From positions 1,612,001-1,676,000 of the forward strand of contig NZ_CP049910.1 in assembly GCF_011305995.1 (NCBI RefSeq): a stretch of DNA of 64,000 nucleotides, given 5' to 3'. The stretch is from Diaphorobacter sp. HDW4A (GTDB lineage: Bacteria; Pseudomonadota; Gammaproteobacteria; Burkholderiales; Burkholderiaceae_C). The first letter of the stretch is position 1, and the number at the start of each line of letters is the position of its first letter. Position numbers and translations under genes: made by a program. Shown here piece after piece: positions 8,601-15,692 of this stretch. The notes beneath the pieces were generated by a model. The model was not told where the DNA came from, searched no databases, and saw nothing but the letters and a program-made list of their open reading frames with translations.

Positions 8601-9498
8601 TGAGCACCACTTGGGGAATGGCAGGATGAATGAATATGCTCTGATTCTGTTCCGTCACTGCCTTCACGAAGATCAGGCCCGGCGCGCGGACATCGTCCAT
8701 TGGCACTTGATCGCCAAATGACTGCAGCAGGACAGCCCGAAGCCGTGCAAAGCGGCCGGGTTGATCGGCCTGCGCCATCGCGGATGCAATGCGTTGCAGC
8801 AAAGCGGGGCTGTACGTGGAGCATTGACTCTGGGTGTGTAGAACAGTGAACAGCACGAAAGCCCACGCATCCTTGTAGAGCTGCTCGGTGTCGCTGGTCA
8901 TGTGACCAAAGTCCACCCAGGTGGCCTGCTGCAAATGGTGAACGGCGTTGAAGGGATAGGGGTCGCCATGTGCTAGTCCCAGCCGTTCCAGCTCATCCAG
9001 TCCTTGCGCGAGATCGCCCATCCAGATGCGCCATTGATCGAATGCGATGGGCTTGTGATCGAGCTCACGGCTTGTGGCTTTACCGACGATGCTGCGTATC
9101 TTCTTCCATGCAGGTGTGGTCCCCGCATCGTCGAACTCCTGTCCCTCCAGAATCTGCGTTTCCGCCATGCAGTCACAGACGCTGTGGACCGGCATCAGCG
9201 CGGCATGGCAGTAGCCGATGAGCTTGGTCCAGTTCGCACGAGCGTCCGAGTGGTCGTGTTGAGCGCCCAGGATGTGTTCGTCCGTGCGTGGAGTTCCTGC
9301 AATGGGAACCAGCAGGCGATCTGCTTCGAGAATCACCGTGAGTGCGGTGGCAGGGGTCTGTCCGGTACGAACGATGCGCGAGCGGTCATTCATCGTTTGG
9401 AGCAGGCAACTGTCCGAGCAATAGACGAGCTCGACATCGCGGCCCAGGGAAAACTCCGCCTTGTTCAGCGGATTGTCTACAAGACTTTTGATGGGCAT
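5620..9498 (-). CDS. Kinase-like / coiled-coil / GT2 / GT4 fusion protein of O-antigen synthesis
   Basis: A 1292-residue cytoplasmic protein with at least four parts. Residues about 40-260 resemble a protein-kinase/APH fold: HGD at 177-179, Asn184 and DFG at 196-198 match the HxD...N...DFG catalytic pattern. About 345-425 is a heptad-periodic coiled coil including three tandem GEIAR heptads (365-385). About 520-770 is a GT2 domain (SVVLPVYNQAYL, IIINDGSKDD, ADN, later a QLGVEDYDYWMR-type acceptor motif). About 915-1285 is a GT4 domain (GGMENVVIDLGL, RVVPNGID, ExxxxxxxE motif in EGWSLSLGEAI). Kinase plus coiled coil recalls WbdD-type chain terminators; the fusion to the polymerising enzymes is the odd part. 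Start ATG 9498 lies six bases after the methyltransferase stop. Domain calls are solid for GT2 and GT4, moderate for the kinase. Confidence 0.87.
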   Translation of the reverse strand: MPIKSLVDNPLNKAEFSLGRDVELVYCSDSCLLQTMNDRSRIVRTGQTPATALTVILEADRLLVPIAGTPRTDEHILGAQHDHSDARANWTKLIGYCHAALMPVHSVCDCMAETQILEGQEFDDAGTTPAWKKIRSIVGKATSRELDHKPIAFDQWRIWMGDLAQGLDELERLGLAHGDPYPFNAVHHLQQATWVDFGHMTSDTEQLYKDAWAFVLFTVLHTQSQCSTYSPALLQRIASAMAQADQPGRFARLRAVLLQSFGDQVPMDDVRAPGLIFVKAVTEQNQSIFIHPAIPQVVLKAATQYFSAFLHHVKRGNQSFAAFQTELQRHRFQEEEMLRLTVPRAEHFNQIEALRTTYSQSLTHMEGEIARGEGEIARRDGEIARLQKSLTDLNVQLTNHTNQIGQTRTELDSLFKRHEQILNSRSWRMTRPLRAAARFAKYGFNYPGGRQALYRFAANVGRKFPFPFWLKARVRAALIPKTPLIAAPIRVPQATARATTFAPAPQQSNSLVMRPDCCGLVKDLVSVVLPVYNQAYLIAESIDSVLAQTYQNFELIIINDGSKDDVEKVLERYLDHPKVRCYTQANQRLPKALSNGFDFARGEFRTWTSADNIMEPRMLEELVAKLRSDPRLGMVYGDYYAIDDRGALLKDPTWRAHNRPDPKSAEIRLPRSTETLNTVQDNFIGPCFMYRGWIGSCIGDYDTQLGVEDYDYWMRINAFFPVSHAGNDRMLYRYRVHDNTLSAQAQEHKILDKVHLLMEYEKARAAQYDKPLTYVADQRGADWLAQHGVAPSSIQPFGAQLPTEALLVLGSQTAEEHLSRLRDEHQPVAVLLDPADVRYDKLRQLLLSPHAIALVGDFLSAERVRLIASCPILDCQAPSALSAVNAFAKNLMFIRATRDPQDMQRVVPKIIRPAQQRHVLLQVDSFTQGGMENVVIDLGLSLKSSGYRVTIANLGKSGDAAIKAVERGLDVVPLSSGLSDEAYLSWLTENRVDLVNAHYSIHGAAACHRAGIPFIQTVHNSYVWLDAEQITRYREADRHTTQYLCVSVTAARYADVALGLNAGKMRVVPNGIDPETIDAERFSENRASLRSTWGVDGDAPVFINVASIMATKAQLPLVRAFARVVERQPKARLVLLGTSMEASYQSAVKNAVRDLKLQNNVLFAGYERNVARFYHAADVFVLPSYWEGWSLSLGEAIANGLGCVITDVGSAYEFEGRDNVEVVSPPFGDITALNYQNLGHFVYGNDSSFEERLTQAMLKSMHHRRGSVDRSLAERLDRAIAYRMYADYFSTL
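8344..8406 (-). repeat. Three tandem 21-bp repeats encoding coiled-coil heptads
   Basis: Three adjacent 21-base units (8386-8406, 8365-8385, 8344-8364 on the minus strand) encode MEGEIAR, GEGEIAR and RDGEIAR. They are similar at DNA level as well as protein level, with the third unit more diverged, so the array arose by duplication and can change copy number without a frameshift. It lies inside the coiled coil of the large glycosyltransferase, where each unit would add about 1 nm of helix. Confidence 0.85.
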
Positions 9499-9504
9499 TG
9501 ACTG

Positions 9505-10173
9505 CTACTCCATATCCAGCGCCCAGAACTCACGCGGATAGCCGTTTGGCCCGATCGTGTGTCCCAGCGTTCTCATTTTTGGCAATTCGCTGCAATAGCG
9601 AAGAAGGAAATTGACTCCGAAACCGGCCTCGAAGCCCGGCTCCTTGGCGGGGCATTCGTAGTAGATGCTGGCGCGGGTGCGCGCGAACAGGGTGGCGAGC
9701 AGGTTGCGGATGTCGTCGTCGGAATACCGGCGTTCGCCCGACATGGCGTAGCCGGATTCCCAGTGGTGGGTCACGCTCAGCAGCAGGATGCAGTCCCAGT
9801 AGCGGTCATCGCTGGCCAGAAAATCGGACAGGTCCTTGCGGTGGAATTCGAATCCGGCGCGCTGCGTCTGACTGTGCAGATCGGAGTAGAGGCCCTGATT
9901 GTCAACGTCGCCGTTGTCGATGCCGACGACGTTGCAGCCGAGCGCCGCGAGCGTCTTGGCGACGAGGCCGTTGTTGCAGCCGACGTCGAGCACCCGCAGG
10001 CCGCGCAGCGAGCCGTGGCGCAGCGCGAGGTCGGAGGCGATGCGCAGCGCGCGGTCGAGGCCGAGGCGCTCGAACTGTTGCTCGCCGAGTCGCTCGTCGA
10101 TCACGGACCAATCGCGCGACTCGAGTGCGTGCACCAGGTCGGAAATGCTGAGTTCAGGAAGATAGGTTGACAT
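9505..10173 (-). CDS. Class I SAM-dependent methyltransferase of the O-antigen operon
   Basis: About 222 residues with a Rossmann-like SAM fold: motif I RVLDVGCNNGLVAKTLAALGC (near residue 60), the acidic loop VVGIDNGD, and post-II region YWDCILLLSVTHHW. The context between wzt and a kinase-like/glycosyltransferase fusion suggests it modifies the sugar polymer, possibly its non-reducing end, as the methyltransferase domain of WbdD does; the substrate is inference. ATG 10173 is used; GTG at 10182, directly after the wzt stop, is an alternative. No strong Shine-Dalgarno is seen, consistent with translational coupling to wzt. Confidence 0.87.
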   Translation of the reverse strand: MSTYLPELSISDLVHALESRDWSVIDERLGEQQFERLGLDRALRIASDLALRHGSLRGLRVLDVGCNNGLVAKTLAALGCNVVGIDNGDVDNQGLYSDLHSQTQRAGFEFHRKDLSDFLASDDRYWDCILLLSVTHHWESGYAMSGERRYSDDDIRNLLATLFARTRASIYYECPAKEPGFEAGFGVNFLLRYCSELPKMRTLGHTIGPNGYPREFWALDME

Positions 10174-10182
10174 GTCTTGCAC

Positions 10183-11523
10183 TCAGGCGATGGTGATTTT
10201 TCCGGGTACATCGAAGAGCAGCGGAATGATCCGGTCGCCCTGATTGACCACGCTGAAGCCGGCCGCGGCGAACACCTTGTCGACATATTCGCCCTGCACG
10301 GGCATGCGGTAGCCGAGGTCGATGCGGTAGCGCGCGCCGCTGGAGAGCGGAGAGATGAATTCGAATTCGAGTACGCGCTTCTCGCCCGCCTTCATCGCGG
10401 GGATGCGGGCGCCGCTGAAAAAGGAATTGATCGCGAACAGCTCCACGCCTTCGGTGGTACTGACAACGAGGCCGACTTCGCCCTCCTGCGGGCAGTCCTC
10501 GCGCACGTCGAGCACGGCCTGCACGCGCAGGGTCGAGCCGGTTTCGACGACGATGGCTTCGTCCGAGTCGGCCAGTACGCGGCATTCCACGAACTGGGCC
10601 TGGCCCGATCCCACGCGGTGAGACACGCGGCGGTCAAACGGGGGCTGCAGTTGAGAGACGACTTGCGATGCGGGCTGCGCGGCGGATGAGATGGTCGCTG
10701 CGGCTGGAGTATCTGCCTGCCCGGTTGCTACGTCCGGCTGGCTGGCATTGCCCGCGTTGGCTTCAAGCGAGCCCAGCACGAAATAGCGGTCAAGCACCTT
10801 GCTCGCCGGGCCGTCGACGATCAGATCGCCATGGCTCAGCAGCACGGCGCGCGGGCAGAGGGCCTTGACCGTGGCGGCGGAGTGCGACACGAACAGCACC
10901 GTCGTGCCCTTGTCCATCATCGTGCGGATGGCGGCGTAACACTTGGCCTGGAAGAACTGGTCGCCCACCGACAGGGCCTCGTCGACAATCAGGATCTCGG
11001 GATCCAGATGCATCTGCACCGCGAACGCGAGGCGCACGAACATGCCGCTGGAGTAGGTCTTGACTGGCTGGTCGAGGTGGTCGCCGATGTCGGCGAACTT
11101 GACGATGCGCTCGAAGACCGCATTCATCTGCTCCTCGTCGATGCCCAGGATCGCCCCGTTGAGATAGACGTTCTCACGGCCGGTGAACTCGGGGTTGAAG
11201 CCCGAGCCCAGCTCCAGCAGGGCGGCAATGCGGCCTTTGGTTTCCACCGTGCCGAGCGTGGGGGTGAGCGTGCCGCAGATCAACTGCAGCAGCGTGGATT
11301 TGCCACTGCCGTTGCGCCCGACGATGCCCACAGCCTCGCCTTTGCGGATTTCGAACGAGATATTCCTGAGCGCCCAGAACTCCTCGTAGTAGCGCTTGGG
11401 TTGCTGGCCTGTCAGGCGTTGCAGCTTGGGCAGCAGCATCTGCTTGAGCCGGTCACGTGGCTGAGCGTAGATCTGGTAACACTTGCTCAGTTGCTCGATG
11501 CGGATGGCGAGGTCAGACGACAT
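10183..11523 (-). CDS. wzt: Wzt, ABC transporter ATP-binding protein with C-terminal carbohydrate-binding domain
   Basis: 446-residue ATPase of an ABC-type O-antigen or polysaccharide exporter. The nucleotide-binding domain has Walker A GRNGSGKST, the signature-like TYSSGMFVRLAFA and Walker B ILIVDEALSVGD with the DQFFQAKC continuation typical of Wzt/TagH. After a linker of about 45 residues rich in Ala/Gln, residues about 300-446 form a beta-rich Wzt_C-type domain (VEVRVL-like strands, LVVSTTEGVELFAINSFF). In E. coli O9a such a domain recognises the capped end of the chain before export. The gene overlaps wzm by 11 bases and is followed by a methyltransferase, which fits a capped-chain pathway. 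Confidence 0.95.
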   Translation of the reverse strand: MSSDLAIRIEQLSKCYQIYAQPRDRLKQMLLPKLQRLTGQQPKRYYEEFWALRNISFEIRKGEAVGIVGRNGSGKSTLLQLICGTLTPTLGTVETKGRIAALLELGSGFNPEFTGRENVYLNGAILGIDEEQMNAVFERIVKFADIGDHLDQPVKTYSSGMFVRLAFAVQMHLDPEILIVDEALSVGDQFFQAKCYAAIRTMMDKGTTVLFVSHSAATVKALCPRAVLLSHGDLIVDGPASKVLDRYFVLGSLEANAGNASQPDVATGQADTPAAATISSAAQPASQVVSQLQPPFDRRVSHRVGSGQAQFVECRVLADSDEAIVVETGSTLRVQAVLDVREDCPQEGEVGLVVSTTEGVELFAINSFFSGARIPAMKAGEKRVLEFEFISPLSSGARYRIDLGYRMPVQGEYVDKVFAAAGFSVVNQGDRIIPLLFDVPGKITIA

Positions 11524-12340
11524 CGGCGAACCCCTTGCGAGTCTTTTGGAACCAGGCGAAACCGAGCCATGCGGCCACGAGCCCGATCAGCATCTGGCGC
11601 AGCCACACGGCCCAGTCGAGTGGCCCCCCGAACATCATGGCGTTGCGCACCTGTTCGATGCTGGCCGTGAGCGGATTGAGGCCTAGCAGGTGCTGGTAGT
11701 CCTCGGGCAGCGCGGCGACGGGGTAGAAGATCGGGGTCATGTACATGAGCACCATGGTGAGCACGCCAATGATCTGGCCGATATCGCGCAGGAACACGCC
11801 CAGCGACGCGAGTAGCCATGCAAGGCCCAGCGACATCAGCCCCAGCGGCAGCAGCACCAGCGGCAGTTCGAATATGCTGATCGGAGGGACTCCGATCAGC
11901 AGGAAATAGAAAATCAGCCAGGCGCTGAAGCTGATGAGAAAATGGAAAACGGCTGAGCCTATTACCACAATCGGCAATATTTCCAACGGGAAAATCACCT
12001 TTTTCACATAATTCGCGTTCCCGAGTATCAGCGACGGCCCGCGCAGCAGGCCTTCGGAAAAAAGATTGAACGCAATCATGCCGGCAAACAGGATCATCGC
12101 GAATTCTGTCTTGGAGCCTTCGCCTCCCGTCCAGCGGGCCTTGAATACAACGCTGAAGACGAAGGTGTAAACCGCCAGCATCAGCAGTGGGTTCACGAAG
12201 GACCACAGCAGTCCCATGAATGAGCCGCGGTAACGTCCGACGATCTCGCGCTTGATCAGGCCTTTGATCAGGCTGCGATTTTCAAGGAGAGACTTTGTCA
12301 GTTGGAGGGGGGAAATCGATTTGCTTGCGTGAGGGTTCAT
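11513..12340 (-). CDS. wzm: Wzm, ABC-2 type polysaccharide exporter permease
   Basis: 275-residue inner-membrane permease that pairs with Wzt to move undecaprenyl-linked polysaccharide to the periplasm. About six hydrophobic segments are visible, starting with SFMGLLWSFVNPLLMLAVYTFVFSVVF after the amphipathic RSLIKGLIKREIVGRYRGS region that is typical of ABC-2 polysaccharide permeases; later segments include FHFLISFSAWLIFYFLLIG and LPLVLLPLGLMSLGLAWLLASLGVFLRDIGQII. The Arg-rich C-terminus is cytoplasmic. It is the first gene of the leftward operon wzm-wzt-methyltransferase-kinase/GT-wecB-GT and has a 324-base AT-rich leader region upstream. Confidence 0.94.
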   Translation of the reverse strand: MNPHASKSISPLQLTKSLLENRSLIKGLIKREIVGRYRGSFMGLLWSFVNPLLMLAVYTFVFSVVFKARWTGGEGSKTEFAMILFAGMIAFNLFSEGLLRGPSLILGNANYVKKVIFPLEILPIVVIGSAVFHFLISFSAWLIFYFLLIGVPPISIFELPLVLLPLGLMSLGLAWLLASLGVFLRDIGQIIGVLTMVLMYMTPIFYPVAALPEDYQHLLGLNPLTASIEQVRNAMMFGGPLDWAVWLRQMLIGLVAAWLGFAWFQKTRKGFADVV

Positions 12341-12664
12341 TCAAGCATTCCTGTTGTCGATGGGCATTTGAATTTTTCTGAGATCGCTATTTTTTGATTG
12401 AATGCGCCATAAATCAATTTGGATGTAACAACCCGCTGGTAACACAAGTTGAACATCACAATGATAACCCGTCCCAACATCGTCCAATCGCCTATGAAGC
12501 GCCGGGGAAATGTGTGAATATGTGTGTGAATTGTGTCGTTATCAAACTACGTTTGACAGGCGGAATTCTTCCGCTTATTAGCTTGCGTCAACAACGGCGG
12601 GGTCTCTGATAAAGACTATGAATTCGTTTTGAGGGGGATGATCAGCCTATAAACTCAGAGGCGA
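12341..12664. other. AT-rich divergent intergenic region
   Basis: 324 bases between wzm (leftward) and the nuclease gene (rightward), clearly AT-richer than its surroundings. It must hold the promoter of the O-antigen operon and that of the nuclease; only the latter is recognisable. It also has a short direct repeat of GTGTGAAT near 12513-12530. I see no open reading frame or RNA gene of note in it. Confidence 0.6.
12553..12581 (+). promoter_or_regulatory. Sigma-70 promoter with a palindrome between the hexamers
   Basis: TTGACA (12553-12558), a 17-base spacer and TATTAG (12576-12581) form a good sigma-70 promoter about 85 bases before the nuclease start. The spacer contains GCGGAA-TTC-TTCCGC (12560-12574), a perfect 6-base inverted repeat, well placed for a repressor. 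The regulator is unknown; it is not a betaproteobacterial LexA-type CTGT-N8-ACAG site. Confidence 0.55.
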
Positions 12665-13597
12665 ATGACTGCCAAGAACAAAAAGAAGCAGCCACGCAAG
12701 CGCAACGCTGCGGGCTCGCGTGCCTCAAGTGCCTTTTCCCTTTCCTCCCTCTCCTCATCGCTGCGTCGCCTTGGCCTCTGGCTGCTGGGCTTGACTGCAG
12801 TAGCCTCGCAGATATCCAGTTGCGGAATGCTTCCCTGGTTGCAGGAGCAGGCACTGGATTACCTGCGCGGGCAAACGTCGGCGTCGGCGTCCACATCCAC
12901 ATCGACACCGGTTCCCAGCGGCGATCTGTCAGCAACACGTTTTGAAGCCTGTCCGCAATTCTTCGCCGGTGGCATCGCACCGCGTGTGCAGACGGCGCCC
13001 AAGCTGCGCGAGCTTTGCTACAACGCCTTCGCTGTGTTGCACAGCGGCAGCACGCGCACGCCGGTATTCGTGGCTGAGCGGCTCAACCGGCAGTCAGTGC
13101 TGAACGCGCAGGGTGAGGAGCGCACTGATCGCTTCTTCGCCGACGCACGGTTGCCGCGCGGCGAGCGCTCGGAGCTGGATGACTACAGGGGATCGGGCTT
13201 CGCGCGTGGTCACATGGCGCCTGCGGCTGACATGCCCACGCCCGAGGCGATGGCGCAGAGCTTCAGCCTGGCCAACATGGTGCCGCAGAACTCGGCCCAC
13301 AACAGCGGACCGTGGGCCAAGATCGAGAAGGACACACGCAGCTACGCGCTGCGCGCCAAGGGTGACGTCTATGTGATCACCGGCCCGGTTTTCGAGTCGC
13401 GTCGGCAGACCATTGGTCAGGACCGTGTCAGCGTGCCGACGCAGCTGTTCAAGCTGGTCTACGACGCGACTTCCAAGCGCGCATGGGCGCACTGGCAGCA
13501 GAACTCTGCGCAGGGTCAGGCGGGCCGCCCGATCAGCTACGGGGAGCTGGAGCAGCGGCTTGGGATGGAGCTGCTGCCCGGCGTCGAAATCAGGTAA
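12665..13597 (+). CDS. Membrane-anchored or secreted DNA/RNA non-specific endonuclease (NUC family)
   Basis: 310-residue protein with a Lys/Arg-rich cytosolic start, one hydrophobic segment (about 36-53, LGLWLLGLTAVASQISSCG, possibly a lipobox-like or uncleaved anchor) and a NUC domain from about 100. The catalytic region reads GFARGHMAPAADM: the general-base His and Arg of the DRGH motif are kept but the Asp is replaced by Ala. The metal-binding Asn region NMVPQNSAHNSGPWAKIE is present. It should cleave nucleic acid in the periplasm or outside the cell. Start ATG 12665 follows AGAGGCGA. Its stop abuts the stop of the convergent oxidoreductase. Confidence 0.88.
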   Translation: MTAKNKKKQPRKRNAAGSRASSAFSLSSLSSSLRRLGLWLLGLTAVASQISSCGMLPWLQEQALDYLRGQTSASASTSTSTPVPSGDLSATRFEACPQFFAGGIAPRVQTAPKLRELCYNAFAVLHSGSTRTPVFVAERLNRQSVLNAQGEERTDRFFADARLPRGERSELDDYRGSGFARGHMAPAADMPTPEAMAQSFSLANMVPQNSAHNSGPWAKIEKDTRSYALRAKGDVYVITGPVFESRRQTIGQDRVSVPTQLFKLVYDATSKRAWAHWQQNSAQGQAGRPISYGELEQRLGMELLPGVEIR

Positions 13598-14605
13598 TCA
13601 AAAGCTCAGGCAGACCTTGCCGAAGTGCTTGCCGGCTTTCTGGTGCTCGAATGCCGCTGCGATCTGCTCGAGCGGGTACTGGCTGTCGATCACCGGCTTC
13701 CAGTCGAAGCGCTCGAGGGCGCGCACCATGTCCTCCTGGTCCTGGCGGCTGCCGACGATCAGGCCCTGCAGGGTCTGCTGCTTGCGCATGAGTTCGACCG
13801 TGGGGATGTCGCCCGCGAAGCCGGTGAGCACACCCATCAGCGCGATGTGGCCGCCGACGCGGCAGGCACGGATCGATTGGGGCAGGGTGCTTGGGCCCCC
13901 GACTTCCACGACGATGTCGACGCCGCGTCCGTTCGTGCGCTTGAGCACCTCGTCACCCCATTTCGGGTTGTCGTGGTAGTTGATGACGTCCGATGCGCCC
14001 ATCGCGAGCAATGGCTGTTCCTTGGCGGCCGACGACGTGGTGGCGATCACGCGCGCGCCCATCGAGCGGGCCATTTGCAACGCAAAGATCGAGACGCCGC
14101 CGGTGCCGAGCACCAGCACGGTGTCGCCCGCCTTGATGCCGCCATCAATCACCAGCGCACGCCATGCGGTCAGGCCTGCGGTAGTCAGCGTGGCAGCCTC
14201 TTCATGGGTATAGCCCTTGGGTGAATGTGTGAACGAGGTGGCCGGTGCCGTCACCAGCTCACGCGCAAAGCCGTCGATGCCGTCGCCTGGCACAGTGACG
14301 AAGTCGGCAATCGTCGCGCGACCGGCTTGCCAGGTCGGGAAGAAGCACGAGACCACCGCATCGCCCACCTTGAAGTCGCCGACACCCGCGCCCACGGCGG
14401 TCACCACGCCCGCGCCATCGGACATGGGAATCAGCCCATCGGCCGTACCAGGTTTGCCGAGGACCACGCCGAGGTCGTGGTAGTTCAGCGAGCTGGCGTG
14501 CACGCGCACTTGGATCTGACCGGTCTGAGGCGCGGCGGGGGCGGGCAGGTCGACGAGCTTTAGACGCTCCAGACCACCGGGGCTTTGTAGTTGAATGGCT
14601 TTCAT
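13598..14605 (-). CDS. Zinc-type MDR alcohol dehydrogenase / quinone reductase-like protein
   Basis: 335-residue medium-chain dehydrogenase/reductase. The GroES-like N-terminal half (MKAIQLQSPGGLERLKLVDLP, SSLNYHDLGVVLGK, MSDGAGVVTAVGAGV) and the Rossmann half with VLVLGTGGVSIFALQMARSMGA are clear. The usual catalytic-zinc Cys near position 40 is replaced (SLNYHD), as in quinone oxidoreductases, and no structural-zinc cysteine cluster is seen, so it is probably a zinc-independent NADPH enzyme acting on quinones or enones. It is divergent from an HxlR-family regulator, a pairing common for quinone- or aldehyde-inducible reductases. Confidence 0.88.
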   Translation of the reverse strand: MKAIQLQSPGGLERLKLVDLPAPAAPQTGQIQVRVHASSLNYHDLGVVLGKPGTADGLIPMSDGAGVVTAVGAGVGDFKVGDAVVSCFFPTWQAGRATIADFVTVPGDGIDGFARELVTAPATSFTHSPKGYTHEEAATLTTAGLTAWRALVIDGGIKAGDTVLVLGTGGVSIFALQMARSMGARVIATTSSAAKEQPLLAMGASDVINYHDNPKWGDEVLKRTNGRGVDIVVEVGGPSTLPQSIRACRVGGHIALMGVLTGFAGDIPTVELMRKQQTLQGLIVGSRQDQEDMVRALERFDWKPVIDSQYPLEQIAAAFEHQKAGKHFGKVCLSF

Positions 14606-14720
14606 GAGCGGATTCCTTTGTTGTCGGGATGAATGATGCGAGAGAGGTCTGCCCCGAGGGACATTTGCGAAGCGCGGTGCACAACGTCATCTTGCGCAGT
14701 AAGCTGGATAAATCCAAGAA

Positions 14721-14736
14721 CCAACATATTTGTTGG
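14721..14736. promoter_or_regulatory. Candidate HxlR operator (inverted repeat)
   Basis: CCAACATATTTGTTGG is a 6-base inverted repeat with a 4-base spacer in the 174-base gap between the MDR gene and the divergent hxlR-type gene. An imperfect direct repeat of AGTATT follows (about 14739-14759). Placement and symmetry fit a dimeric winged-helix regulator acting on both promoters; binding itself is inference. Confidence 0.5.
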
Positions 14737-14779
14737 GTAGTATTAAAAATGTAAGTATTGAGACCGGAGCGGATATCTC

Positions 14780-15142
14780 ATGAAGCGACTCAACGGCAAA
14801 AGCGGCTGCGCGGTGGAGGTCACGCTGTCGGTGGTCGGCGGCACCTGGAAGCCCATCATCATCTACAACCTGATGCGCGGAAAAAAGCGCTTCATGGAAC
14901 TGAGCCGCGCCATCCCCTCTGCGACTCAGCGCATGCTCACGCTGCAACTGCGCGAACTTGAAGCCGACGGCATCGTCCAGCGCACGGTCTACGCCGAAGT
15001 GCCGCCGCGTGTGGACTACGAGCTGACCGAACTGGGCCTGTCGCTCAAGCCGGTGCTTGAGGCGATGCGGGCCTGGGGACTGGGGTATTCGGCGTTGGCG
15101 GAACCCGATGAAGAGCTAGCACAGGAAATGGCGCGCGTGTGA
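14780..15142 (+). CDS. HxlR-family winged-helix transcriptional regulator
   Basis: 120-residue DNA-binding protein of the HxlR/MarR-like family. Typical features are the N-terminal Cys10 in GKSGCAVEVTLSVVGGTWKPIIIYNL, the recognition region RFMELSRAIPSATQRMLTLQLRELEADGIV and the wing VPPRVDYELTELGLSLKPVL. In relatives such as YodB and QorR this single N-terminal cysteine senses quinones or diamide. Divergent placement from the quinone-reductase-like gene supports control of that gene and autoregulation. ATG 14780 gives the conserved family N-terminus. Confidence 0.92.
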   Translation: MKRLNGKSGCAVEVTLSVVGGTWKPIIIYNLMRGKKRFMELSRAIPSATQRMLTLQLRELEADGIVQRTVYAEVPPRVDYELTELGLSLKPVLEAMRAWGLGYSALAEPDEELAQEMARV

Positions 15143-15153
15143 TACCTGACGCC

Positions 15154-15651
15154 TCAGAAGATCCCCAGCGCCAACCCTGAGGCGAGCGATTCACCGAGCG
15201 ATCTGCAGCTTTGCAGATCGTCTTCGCCAATCTGTTTGGGTGCGAGGATCGCCTCGGGCGTCTGTGCATGGGTGCAGACGATCAGCGCCTCGGCCACCTC
15301 CTTGAGCCGCCAGCCTGTGGCAATGCGGGCGATCTGCCTTGCGGCGTTGCTGCCGTCACTCCCTGCGCAGATCAGCGTGAGATACGGGCGACCGTTGATG
15401 TGATCCAGCGCGGGGTAGTAGCAGCGGTCGAAAAAATCCTTCATCTGGCCGCTGATGGCTGCGAGGTTTTCCGGGGTGGCAAAGAGGTAGCCATCGGCCT
15501 GCAGCACGTCGTCGGGCTGGGCGCTTGCGGCATGCAGCAGGCGGACATTGACATCGATCTCCTGCGCGGCGCCGTCGCGCGCGGCCTCGGCCATCTGGAG
15601 GGTACCTCCGGTCATGGAGTGGTAGACGATGAGCAGGGTTTTGCGGGACAT
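15154..15651 (-). CDS. Flavodoxin-family / NAD(P)H-dependent oxidoreductase-like protein
   Basis: A 165-residue FMN-binding-fold protein. The start RKTLLIVYHSMTGGTLQMAEAA matches the flavodoxin phosphate loop (T/S-x-T/S-G-x-T), and ADGYLFATPENLAAISGQMKDFFDRCYY matches the flavin-contact and WrbA-like loop region. Function is probably electron transfer or quinone reduction in the cytoplasm; the redox partner is unknown. ATG 15651 is chosen because the flavodoxin strand begins right after it; ATG 15667 would add five residues. It is downstream of the epimerase-fusion gene in the same direction. Confidence 0.82.
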   Translation of the reverse strand: MSRKTLLIVYHSMTGGTLQMAEAARDGAAQEIDVNVRLLHAASAQPDDVLQADGYLFATPENLAAISGQMKDFFDRCYYPALDHINGRPYLTLICAGSDGSNAARQIARIATGWRLKEVAEALIVCTHAQTPEAILAPKQIGEDDLQSCRSLGESLASGLALGIF

Positions 15652-15692
15652 GATGCTGACAAGCATATCCCGCAAACCATTGGTGTGGTGAC

